This document shows positions 1 to 6,274 of a stretch of 9,967 nucleotides of DNA, one piece after another. The notes under the pieces were generated by a model. The model worked only from the letters and a program-made list of their open reading frames with translations. It was not told where the DNA came from and did not search any database. The stretch comes from Klebsiella pneumoniae (lineage in GTDB: Bacteria; Pseudomonadota; Gammaproteobacteria; Pseudomonadales; Azotimanducaceae): the NCBI GenBank assembly GCA_945878745.1, contig CAMDVY010000072.1, positions 1 to 9,967 on the forward strand, in the 5' to 3' direction. Numbering within the stretch: position 1 is the stretch's first letter; the number at the start of each line of letters is the position of its first letter. The position numbers and the translations under genes were made by a program.

Positions 1-230
1 TACCCGTACAACAGAACCTTGAGCATCATCGCCGGATGGAACGGCTGATTCCGTGGGCCGTCCTTCGCATAGCGTGCGTGGAAAGCACCCAGGTCCAGCG
101 CATCCACCGTATCGCTGACGAAGTAGGCTAAATGGCCTTCCGGTAACCACGCAGACAACGTCGGCGGCAGCAACAAGTCCTGGCCCGGTGTATACGGCTG
201 GTAGCTCACCATACTGAAATCCCGCTTCAT
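1..230 (-). CDS. IS1182-type transposase, N-terminal fragment (runs off left edge)
   Basis: Reading the minus strand from the ATG at 230 gives an open frame to the window edge, about 76 codons. It begins MKRDFSMVSYQPYTPGQD and continues through LLLPPTLSAWLPEGHLAYF, a stretch ending RNQPFHPAMMLKVLLYG. This is the characteristic N-terminal DUF772-like region of IS1182-family (IS5-related) DDE transposases, which drive cut-and-paste movement of the element. The catalytic DDE part lies outside the window, so intactness cannot be judged. Only a weak purine stretch (TTGGGA) precedes the ATG. The gene points away from the neighbouring phosphoesterase gene, so the element's upstream end must lie between 231 and about 547. 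No terminal inverted repeat can be defined because the other end is missing. The family call is from remembered motif resemblance. Confidence 0.85.
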   Translation of the reverse strand, partial: MKRDFSMVSYQPYTPGQDLLLPPTLSAWLPEGHLAYFVSDTVDALDLGAFHARYAKDGPRNQPFHPAMMLKVLLYG

Positions 231-239
231 CCCAACGAC

Positions 240-494
240 TCAGCCATTATCTATTTCAGGAGAACTTTTGGCTTCTGCCGCGCAGACTCCTAGCCGACCA
301 ACTTTTTGTGCTCTGAAAAAGCGCTCATTGTGTGCACAGTCCCGCCATTCCACTCGCAACTCATCGGTTGCGTCATCTGCAACCCCCCATAACTTACGAT
401 GCTCCCTTTTTGCTCGCATGATGTTGACGCGATCAGCCCGCAACCAGTCGGGTTTGTTCAGGTCGAACTCAAGACACCACGTGGTCATCGTCAT
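240..494 (-). CDS. Doubtful small hypothetical ORF between transposase and phosphoesterase
   Basis: An 84-codon frame starts at tandem ATG codons (MTMTTWCLEFDLNKPDW) and ends in TGA 9 nt before the transposase ATG. The frame is also open upstream to a GTG at 566, inside the phosphoesterase gene. The product would be charged and soluble, with no signal peptide, membrane segment or motif I recognise. No convincing Shine-Dalgarno site precedes the ATG pair. Codon choice in the second half (many A/T-ending codons) differs from the GC-ending usage of the surrounding genes. It may be a chance ORF in the IS upstream region, a passenger, or the remnant of a gene broken by insertion. The opposite strand also carries a similar-length open frame (268-540), which weakens the coding case. 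The rest of 231-547 shows nothing else I can support. Confidence 0.2.
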   Translation of the reverse strand: MTMTTWCLEFDLNKPDWLRADRVNIMRAKREHRKLWGVADDATDELRVEWRDCAHNERFFRAQKVGRLGVCAAEAKSSPEIDNG

Positions 495-547
495 CTTGAC
501 TAGCAAACGCCTCGTCAACAGCGTCTTCGCTGCGGTTTGACAAGGGT

Positions 548-1141
548 TTAACGCCTGCGCTTCCACGGTGGGATCTCATTCCACGCAAACGGCTCGATAC
601 CCGCTTCGGTCAACTGCCACACACTCGCGTCCGCCTTGCCATTGTCGAGCTCAAGAAAACCGATGGTGCCAAACTGCGTATCGTAGTTGTGCGGGTAAGT
701 CGGCGAGCCTGGATTGACGCACAGCGTGCCACCGATGGTGGCGATGCGCTCGACATGCGTATCGCCTGAGACGATCACATCCGGCCGCCGTTCCGGAAAA
801 AATCGCTCGATCCACTTTTCCAGCGTGAAGTTCGGCGGTCGTTCAGGGACCGGCACATAGTGCGTGAGCCCCACCCACAGCCCTTCGATCTCCATGAGCC
901 ACGCATACTTCACGCGCGGATCCTGGGGCTGAACCGGACGACCACCACTGCCATCTTCGCCGTTGCCCCGCGCGGCATAAACCGGAGCGACCGTTTCGAG
1001 TTCATCCAGCACCCACAGTTCATGGATGTCGCCGCCGTGAAAGATCATGTCGACGCCCTTGAAGGCATCAAAAATCTGCGGCCACAGCGATTTTCGCGCT
1101 TCGGGTAGATGGGTGTCGGAAATCAGTCCTATGCGTTTCAT
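548..1141 (-). CDS. YfcE/MJ0936-type metallophosphoesterase
   Basis: A 197-residue calcineurin-like phosphoesterase of the small YfcE/MJ0936 class, predicted to be cytosolic, soluble and dimetal-dependent. Family members hydrolyse phosphodiesters in vitro, and physiological substrates are mostly unknown. Visible motifs are D9-x-H11 (ISDTH), GGD with D38, GNGE with N60, H94 in GLTHY, and SGDTH with H129. The last is usually GHTH, so the first His of that pair is Asp (D127) here. The frame is open 27 codons further upstream, but the start is placed at ATG 1141. That position begins the family's first strand (MKRIGLISDTH) and overlaps the preceding amidohydrolase stop as ATGA. A GGGAG site lies about 11 nt upstream. 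It is the last gene of the four-gene block and is probably translationally coupled to the amidohydrolase. Length is slightly above the usual 160-190 residues, with an extra loop around residues 64-80. Confidence 0.87.
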   Translation of the reverse strand: MKRIGLISDTHLPEARKSLWPQIFDAFKGVDMIFHGGDIHELWVLDELETVAPVYAARGNGEDGSGGRPVQPQDPRVKYAWLMEIEGLWVGLTHYVPVPERPPNFTLEKWIERFFPERRPDVIVSGDTHVERIATIGGTLCVNPGSPTYPHNYDTQFGTIGFLELDNGKADASVWQLTEAGIEPFAWNEIPPWKRRR

Positions 1142-3015
1142 GAGATGTGTGCACTCCCTGCGCGTAATGCGCCCCCCAGCTTCCTTGTTCCGTGGACTTC
1201 GGTGAATCCGGCCCCATCCCACACGCGTTCTCCGCGTACATAGACACCGGCGACCACGCCATCGGAGCGATTGACCAGCTGCCTGCAGCCAAAGATGTCA
1301 CGATGGACAAACTGCACACCCGCCTCACCATCGTAGGCTTTCAGTGCAGCCGGGTTGAGCAGCGCGATATCCGCGCGACTGCCAATGTCGATTCGGCCGG
1401 CGTCCAACCCAAAAAACTCTGCGGGCTCCCGTGTGAGGCGTTTCACCATGTGCGCAACCAGCCCTTCCGAATCACAGGCGGCAATCTTCAATGCACGCAG
1501 GTTGCAGTCGAAATACGCCATGTTCACCACGTGCGCACCACTGTCATTAAAACCCGGCAACAGCTTCGGATGCAGCAGGAGTCGTTTGATCGTCGCGGGA
1601 TTGGTATTGGCAGACACGTAGTACCAGTGCAGATCGCGATCAAAATGACGCAGCAGCGCGAGGAAAAACGCTGCTTCATGGGTGGCGCCACGACCGATGG
1701 CTGCAAAGGCTTGCACTTCTTCCTGATCGTTGGAAGCTGCCATTCCGCCGCTCACCCACAACAGATATCGACTCCTGATCTGCGCCATGCTCAGGCCGGG
1801 CCAGGACGGCACGGGCGCCCGAAAAATCATCATGTCATTCAGATCGCGGGTCAGGAACTGGCGTTCGAGCTTCAACTTGCGCCGGATGGCCGCGACATTG
1901 AACCCACTCTTGCCCACATCCCACATCGCGCAGAACTCTTCAACAAACGCGGCGTCATCAAGAATCTTGTGCCGTGCCTCCACATCTTCGAGTTCGGTTT
2001 CAATGAGCCGTCGCATCTGCGGGTTGGCTTCAGCCAACGGGCTGACCACACCCTCTGAGTAGATTCGAAACGGCGCGGCCAGTGACTGCATGCGCAGGTG
2101 CCCATCGAGGATCGCCGAGTTGAGGACATTCGTCAGTGTCATCGCCTGCCACAACTGCATGCGGTTATTCACCGACTCGAGCGCCGCCAGCGCCGTCACT
2201 TTCAGGGGTTTGCCATAGAGGCGTCCGCTGGTCAGCCCCATGAGTTTGAGTGTCAGCTTGCCCTTGTCCGGAGCAGGCGTCATCTGCCACACCCGACCGT
2301 GTCGACGAACCACATCGGTGAGTGCCCGGTACTCTTCGAACGGCGCGTATTGCGTGGGTATTCGTTTGCGGATGTTGGGCTGGTTAGCCAGGTAGTGGAG
2401 CGGCAAACCATCGGTGGAAAAGCCCAGATAACCCGCGTCCATCGCCTTGTCGAGAATGGCCGTCATCTGGTCGAGTTCGGCTGCAGTCGGGTCCCGATTG
2501 ATGCTGGCCTCAAGCCCCATCACTTCGATGCGCAACATGGAATGTGGCAGAAAAGGCGCGAGATTCACGGACAACGGCAACGTGTCGAGGTGCTGCAGAT
2601 ACTCGTCCGGTGTGTTCCAGGTCGCCTTCTCGGCGACTCGCGCAAGCACACCCTTTGGCATGTTCTCGACACGGGCAAAGCAGTCGACCAGCGGATCCTG
2701 GCCATTGCGGCGCTGCGCACCAAACGCCAGTCCCAGCGAGCAGTTACCAATGATCGCGGTGGTGGTGCCATGCCGGACCATCTCCGGCAACCCCGGGTCG
2801 AGTTCAGCTTCGAGATCTTCGTGCGTGTGAATATCAATCAGACCAGGCGTCAGCCATAACCCGGCAACGTCATGCACGGCTTTCGCAGATTCCGCAGGCA
2901 GATTGGCGCCTTTCGCAGCGATACGACCCTCACGCACCGCAATGTCGACGACTTCTCCGGGACCACCCGTTCCGTCGAAGACCTTTGCACCTCTGAGGAT
3001 CACATCCCAATGCAT
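1138..3015 (-). CDS. Long D-aminoacylase-type amidohydrolase (amidohydrolase family 3)
   Basis: A 625-residue TIM-barrel amidohydrolase. The N-terminal beta-sandwich segment (residues 1-55, VILRGAKVFDGTG) leads into the metal motif IDIHTHEDL with H63 and H65. Then come GNCSLG with C92 and, near residue 490, GFNDSGAHV with D491. The C-terminal GSRADIALLNP (545-555) is the usual closing sandwich strand. This pattern matches N-acyl-D-amino-acid deacylases, which cleave the amide of N-acylated D-amino acids; related members act on other cyclic or acylated amides. At about 600 residues it belongs to the longer subgroup, with a roughly 100-residue helical insertion (280-395). By eye, the two middle metal-binding His of D-aminoacylase are not obvious (RVWQMTP and LKVTALAAL occupy those regions). 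The substrate is therefore open. Start: ATG 3015 preceded by AGGCAGG; longer frames upstream run through the spacer hairpin. The stop overlaps the next ATG. Confidence 0.88.
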   Translation of the reverse strand: MHWDVILRGAKVFDGTGGPGEVVDIAVREGRIAAKGANLPAESAKAVHDVAGLWLTPGLIDIHTHEDLEAELDPGLPEMVRHGTTTAIIGNCSLGLAFGAQRRNGQDPLVDCFARVENMPKGVLARVAEKATWNTPDEYLQHLDTLPLSVNLAPFLPHSMLRIEVMGLEASINRDPTAAELDQMTAILDKAMDAGYLGFSTDGLPLHYLANQPNIRKRIPTQYAPFEEYRALTDVVRRHGRVWQMTPAPDKGKLTLKLMGLTSGRLYGKPLKVTALAALESVNNRMQLWQAMTLTNVLNSAILDGHLRMQSLAAPFRIYSEGVVSPLAEANPQMRRLIETELEDVEARHKILDDAAFVEEFCAMWDVGKSGFNVAAIRRKLKLERQFLTRDLNDMMIFRAPVPSWPGLSMAQIRSRYLLWVSGGMAASNDQEEVQAFAAIGRGATHEAAFFLALLRHFDRDLHWYYVSANTNPATIKRLLLHPKLLPGFNDSGAHVVNMAYFDCNLRALKIAACDSEGLVAHMVKRLTREPAEFFGLDAGRIDIGSRADIALLNPAALKAYDGEAGVQFVHRDIFGCRQLVNRSDGVVAGVYVRGERVWDGAGFTEVHGTRKLGGALRAGSAHIS

Positions 3016-3053
3016 GATTGCCTGCCTGTTCGTTCCCAGCCGATTAGGGTAAC

Positions 3054-3085
3054 TCTGATCAATTCGCTCCTGCGAATTGATCAGA
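3054..3085. promoter_or_regulatory. Perfect 14-bp inverted repeat between exporter and amidohydrolase genes
   Basis: TCTGATCAATTCGC (3054-3067) and its exact complement GCGAATTGATCAGA (3072-3085) flank a 4-base centre, TCCT on the plus strand. The repeat sits in the 123-bp spacer between the exporter stop and the amidohydrolase ATG, ending 38 nt before that ATG. In the minus-strand transcript it would form a strong stem-loop with loop AGGA but is followed by GTTACCC, not a U-run, so it is not a classical terminator for the operon. On the plus strand it is followed by TCTTTCTT, which could stop antisense transcription. Alternatives are a dimeric regulator operator with an internal promoter, or an mRNA processing/stability hairpin. 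Its existence is certain; its role is inferred. Confidence 0.6.
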
Positions 3086-3138
3086 TCTTTCTTAGCATGC
3101 GGAGTCTGCAAAGCCGACACAAGCCGCAACACGCGGAG

Positions 3139-4383
3139 TCAAAGGGTTCGCTGTACCACGCGAACCGCCGGCACAAAGGTCAGGCAGAGCAGAATCAGCC
3201 CGAGAAACAAACCACCGCTCACGGTCAGCGCCACCGCCACACTGGTCTGTTCCGCCACGAAGCTGATGGGCAGCAAGCCAATGGGCATCAGCCCCTGAGA
3301 CATCATGTCAATGGAGAGGATCTTGCCCCGCATGTGCCGGTCGACCTGCATCTGCAGCAGGCTGCGATTGAGGGACGTCGTGGTGCTGCTGAGAAAGCCG
3401 ATCAGCAGGATGGAGATGAAGGCCGCTCCGAGAGAAGGAGACAGCCCAAAGGCAATCGTCATCGTGCCCCAGCCGAGCCCTGCACCCACCATCCACAGCC
3501 CTTTTCGCTGCAGACCGCCCAGGCTACCCGTCACCAGCGAACCCACGATCGCACCGGTCCCCATCGCCGAGATCAGAAACCCCAGATCATCCGGCCCGCC
3601 ACCCAGCACGTCATGGCTGAACGCCGGCATCAGGGTGTTGATCGGCATTCCAAACATGAAGGGTATGACACCCAGGATGATGAGCCCAAGGATTGGCGGA
3701 CGCGCACGGATATAGGCAAAGGCATCGCGCATCTCCCGCAGCGGGTGTCCATTGGCGGGATGGGTTTCACCCCCTTTGGTCAGTCGGCTGACGGTGAGTG
3801 CCGAAACCGCATACAACGCACTGATGATGAGATACACCACACCCACCCCGAAGTGGGACTGTTTGTCGCCGTCGGCGATCCAGGCGATCAACAAGCCAGC
3901 AAACGACGGCCCGACGATACGCGCAAAATTCCAGCCGGATGAGTTGAGTGACGTCGCCGAAAGGATCAAACGTTCGGGCACCAGTTCCGGAACAAACGCC
4001 TGACGGGCCGGCATGGACAGCGCCAGCACCGTGCCATTGAAAAAGCCGAAGCCCATGAAGTGCCAGAACGTCACATGCTCGGACAACACGATGAACGCCA
4101 TGATGAACGTGGCGACCGTATTCATGCTCTGGCCGACCACAATCAACCGCCGCTTCGAGTACCGATCCGCGAGCAGCCCGCCCCACAACGAAAACAGCAC
4201 GGTCGGCAGGAGAAAGGCCAGCGACACGAGGGCCAGGTCCAGCGCCGATTGGGTCAGCTCATAGATCAACCATCCGCGCGCAATGATCTGCATGTTCATC
4301 GCAAACGATGCCGCAAGCCCACCCAGGAAGTGCAGACGAAAATCAGGTATCGCGAGCGCGCGATAGAGGTCGGATGAAGCCAA
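3139..4383 (-). CDS. EntS-like MFS exporter (MFS_3 family)
   Basis: A 414-residue, roughly 12-helix inner-membrane transporter. The N-terminus (SSDLYRALAIPDFRLHFLGG) and the loop-2 motif GGLLADRYSKRR (68-79) match the EntS/MFS_3 branch of the major facilitator superfamily. Members use the proton gradient to export siderophores, drugs or other small compounds. A central cytosolic loop (about 200-220) separates two six-helix halves. The only sensible start is TTG at 4383: an in-frame TGA lies four codons upstream, and the first internal ATG (residue 29) would remove most of helix 1. No Shine-Dalgarno sequence precedes the TTG. It follows the stop of the metallo-beta-lactamase-fold gene by 9 nt in the same frame, so translation probably depends on reinitiation. 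The substrate is unknown; the neighbours suggest an acylated or lactone-type compound or its breakdown product. Confidence 0.85.
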   Translation of the reverse strand: MASSDLYRALAIPDFRLHFLGGLAASFAMNMQIIARGWLIYELTQSALDLALVSLAFLLPTVLFSLWGGLLADRYSKRRLIVVGQSMNTVATFIMAFIVLSEHVTFWHFMGFGFFNGTVLALSMPARQAFVPELVPERLILSATSLNSSGWNFARIVGPSFAGLLIAWIADGDKQSHFGVGVVYLIISALYAVSALTVSRLTKGGETHPANGHPLREMRDAFAYIRARPPILGLIILGVIPFMFGMPINTLMPAFSHDVLGGGPDDLGFLISAMGTGAIVGSLVTGSLGGLQRKGLWMVGAGLGWGTMTIAFGLSPSLGAAFISILLIGFLSSTTTSLNRSLLQMQVDRHMRGKILSIDMMSQGLMPIGLLPISFVAEQTSVAVALTVSGGLFLGLILLCLTFVPAVRVVQRTL

Positions 4384-4392
4384 GCCGATGGG

Positions 4393-5232
4393 TCAGTAGC
4401 GCAGACGCCAGGCGTCACCATCACGCACGATGTGGCCTGCCGTTGGCGTTGCGAAGTGAGTGCCGATCACCAGAACCGGCCGATCCGCATATCGACCAAT
4501 GAACTCATGACGGGTGTGCGCACTCATGCCCTGATCCCAGTCCGCCAGGCTCGACCAGTGAGGCCGGCCAATCTGACAAGGATGATGAATCATGTCACCG
4601 GTGATCACCGCTTCTTCACCCCTGGAAGCGATGCGGATACTGACATGGCCGGGTGTATGTCCGGGTGTAGACTCAAGCCATACTTCATCGCAGATGCGGT
4701 GATCGGACCTGACGAGGTCCGCCAACCCGCCATCAAAAATGGGCTGCACCGAATCTTCGAAAACCGGGCCGTAAGGCTGTGGCTCCGATTTCCAGTGCGC
4801 CCACTCGTCTTCGGCGAACAGGTAACGCGCGTTGGGGAAAGTAGGGACCCACTGGCCATCAACCCGTCGGGTATTCCAGCCCACATGGTCCACATGCATG
4901 TGTGTACACAACACGGTATCGACCTTCGACGGCACAAAACCCGCCGCATCGAAGCGGGTCATGAAGTCACCCTGCATGTTGTTCCATTTGGGATAGGAGC
5001 GCGGTTTGTCGTTGCCGATGCAGGTGTCGACAACGATGGTTCGACCATCCACTTCAATAACAAGGCAGTGAATGCTGAGCAGTAGTTTGCCGTCCTGCAG
5101 GAAAGGCGCAAGCCAGGGCATCGAGGCCAGCTCGGCGGGCGTTGCCTGCGGCAGCAGATGGGGCCCGAGAGAAGCCGTCGTGAGTTCCACGACCTGGGTC
5201 ACGCGCACGTCGCCAATCTGCCACTTCAACAT
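4393..5232 (-). CDS. Metallo-beta-lactamase-fold hydrolase, lactonase-like
   Basis: A 279-residue cytosolic hydrolase with a complete dizinc metallo-beta-lactamase signature: THMHVDH (H111, H113, D115, H116), TPGHTPGH (H192), TGD (D213) and GTH (H259). The N-terminal strand pair (MLKWQIGDVRVTQVVELT) and an ending of the type THFATPTAGHIV are typical of the lactonase/arylsulfatase-like branch. That branch includes N-acyl-homoserine lactonases, but many members hydrolyse other esters or lactones. There is no signal peptide. Start: ATG 5232, with GAGGGAGA at 5242-5249, 9 nt upstream. It is the first gene of the four-gene minus-strand block and is divergent from the crotonase gene. It ends in TGA directly in frame with the exporter gene. 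The fold call is secure; lactonase activity is a family-level guess. Confidence 0.88.
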   Translation of the reverse strand: MLKWQIGDVRVTQVVELTTASLGPHLLPQATPAELASMPWLAPFLQDGKLLLSIHCLVIEVDGRTIVVDTCIGNDKPRSYPKWNNMQGDFMTRFDAAGFVPSKVDTVLCTHMHVDHVGWNTRRVDGQWVPTFPNARYLFAEDEWAHWKSEPQPYGPVFEDSVQPIFDGGLADLVRSDHRICDEVWLESTPGHTPGHVSIRIASRGEEAVITGDMIHHPCQIGRPHWSSLADWDQGMSAHTRHEFIGRYADRPVLVIGTHFATPTAGHIVRDGDAWRLRY

Positions 5233-5345
5233 GTCGGTGAATCTCCCTCGCCCGATCCCGGTCCATTTGCAAAGTACCCGCTATCTGCGCAAACATCCAC
5301 ACACCACATCGATCATGAATACGGTTTTTGCCACGGGAGAGGGAT
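5233..5345. promoter_or_regulatory. Divergent promoter region
   Basis: This 113-bp spacer separates two divergently transcribed genes, so it must hold promoters for both unless the crotonase gene is read from elsewhere. I find no convincing -35/-10 pair on either strand. The clearest structure is a cluster of TTTGC half-sites: the palindrome TTTGCAAA at 5266-5273 and an inverted GCAAA at 5289-5293, within CATTTGC and GCAAACAT contexts. These could bind a shared regulator. Good ribosome binding sites close both ends: GAGGGAGA for the minus gene and GGGAGAGGGA at 5335-5344 for the plus gene. Calling it a promoter region rests on gene arrangement. Confidence 0.5.
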
Positions 5346-6128
5346 ATGCGATTCGGCGACGTTGAAATTGAAAAGCACGGTCACGTAGCGGTTCTGGAAA
5401 TCCAGCGGCCACCCAACAACTTCTTTGATGTCGACCTGATCAACGCCCTGGGCGATGCCTTCGAGGCCATGGACCAGGACCCGGAGGTGCGCGCGCTGGT
5501 GCTGGCTGCCCAAGGCAAGAACTTTTGTGCCGGTGCGAACTTCAGCAATCGCAACGAACAGGCCAAACGTGCCGAACGCACCGAAGTGACCGGCAACCCC
5601 CTGTACACCGCTGCGGTGCGTCTGTTTGCCTGCAAGAAGCCGGTGATTGCCGCCGTTCAGGGCGCGGCAGTCGGTGGCGGTTTTGGCCTGGCCGTGATGC
5701 CCGATTTTCGCGTGGTGACTCCCGACGCACGGTTTACCGCGAACTTCGTCAAACTCGGTTTCCATCCCGGTTTTGCATTGACCCTGACCCTGCCGAAACT
5801 GATCGGCCAGCAGAAAGCCAACCTCATGTTCCTCACCGGCCGGCGTATCGACGGCGAAACGGCGTACGCGTGGGGCCTTGCTGATCGCATCACCGACAAC
5901 GAGAACCTGCGCGCCGAAGCCCTGGCCTTTGCGAACGAGATTGCGGAAAACGCGCCGCTGGCCATCATGAGCGTTCGTGCGACGTTGCGCGGCGATCTCG
6001 CAGCGCAGGCGAAAAAGCAGACCGATCACGAGTTCATCGAACAATATCGCCTGCAGCAGACCGAGGATCACAAGGAAGGGGTGAAGGCCGTTGCCGAGCG
6101 ACGACCGGGGAATTTCAAGGGCAGATAG
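5346..6128 (+). CDS. Crotonase (enoyl-CoA hydratase/isomerase) superfamily protein lacking hydratase Glu pair
   Basis: A 260-residue protein of normal crotonase length. The fold is clear: HVAVLEIQRPPNNFF (13-27), the CoA/oxyanion segment KNFCAGANF (58-66), KPVIAAVQGAAVGGGFGLA (98-116) with the second oxyanion Gly, and a helical C-terminus. These enzymes stabilise an acyl-CoA enolate and act as hydratases, isomerases, dehalogenases, hydrolases or decarboxylases. Aligned by eye with rat mitochondrial enoyl-CoA hydratase, the positions of Glu144 (CELA) and Glu164 (PEI) are G114 and F134, so ordinary hydration is unlikely. D120 and H140 are nearby polar residues that could matter. Start: ATG 5346, which follows the strong site GGGAGAGGGA; an alternative start 6 codons upstream has none. 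It stands alone on the plus strand, divergent from the hydrolase block and followed by a terminator-like REP. Family is sure, reaction unknown. Confidence 0.9.
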   Translation: MRFGDVEIEKHGHVAVLEIQRPPNNFFDVDLINALGDAFEAMDQDPEVRALVLAAQGKNFCAGANFSNRNEQAKRAERTEVTGNPLYTAAVRLFACKKPVIAAVQGAAVGGGFGLAVMPDFRVVTPDARFTANFVKLGFHPGFALTLTLPKLIGQQKANLMFLTGRRIDGETAYAWGLADRITDNENLRAEALAFANEIAENAPLAIMSVRATLRGDLAAQAKKQTDHEFIEQYRLQQTEDHKEGVKAVAERRPGNFKGR

Positions 6129-6165
6129 CCCTAACGGGACAATGATTTCGCAACAGTGCGGGCCA

Positions 6166-6266
6166 GTAGGAGCGGCCTCCAGACCGCGATTTTTGAGATG
6201 ATCGAAGATCGCGATCCGGAGATCGCTCCTACGGGGTTCTTGGGATCATCGGAGATCGCTCCTACG
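6166..6266. repeat. REP-like palindromic cluster, three GTAGGAGCG units
   Basis: Three copies of a REP-type end occur between convergent genes. GTAGGAGCG (6166-6174) faces its exact complement CGCTCCTAC at 6224-6232, and a third CGCTCCTAC lies at 6257-6265. The last two sit inside a 17-bp exact direct repeat, CGGAGATCGCTCCTACG (6217-6233 and 6250-6266). The outer pair forms a long imperfect hairpin with internal complementarity (CCTCCAGACCGCGA against TCGCGATCCGGAG). GTAGGAGCGGC-type units are known as dispersed extragenic palindromes in Pseudomonas and other gammaproteobacteria. Their location between two gene ends is typical. They may act in transcript termination, mRNA stability or as targets of a REP-associated (RAYT) transposase elsewhere in the genome. 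Confidence 0.75.
6172..6194 (+). terminator. Probable intrinsic terminator of the crotonase gene, inside the REP
   Basis: GCGGCCT (6172-6178) pairs with AGACCGC (6181-6187) through a 2-base loop, with one C-A mismatch, and is followed by GA and TTTTT (6190-6194). The stem starts 44 nt after the crotonase stop codon, a normal distance. The tight loop would probably open by a base pair. It forms the left part of the REP-like cluster, so it may serve as terminator by coincidence of that repeat. Confidence 0.5.
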
Positions 6267-6274
6267 CAGAGAGC

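Noticed and set aside
505..540. Imperfect hairpin after the phosphoesterase gene (AGCG-AAGA-CGCT core with CAAAC/GTTTG flanks)
   Set aside because: The stem is interrupted and no T-run follows in the gene's direction, so it cannot be called a terminator.
2872..3942. Plus-strand open frame of 356 codons opposite the amidohydrolase start and the exporter
   Set aside because: Its product is rich in Arg, His and Gln, typical of an antisense reading of a membrane protein gene, and it spans the intergenic inverted repeat.
5313..6071. Minus-strand open frame of 252 codons opposite the crotonase gene
   Set aside because: The plus-strand gene has a strong ribosome binding site and complete crotonase motifs; the antisense product has none.
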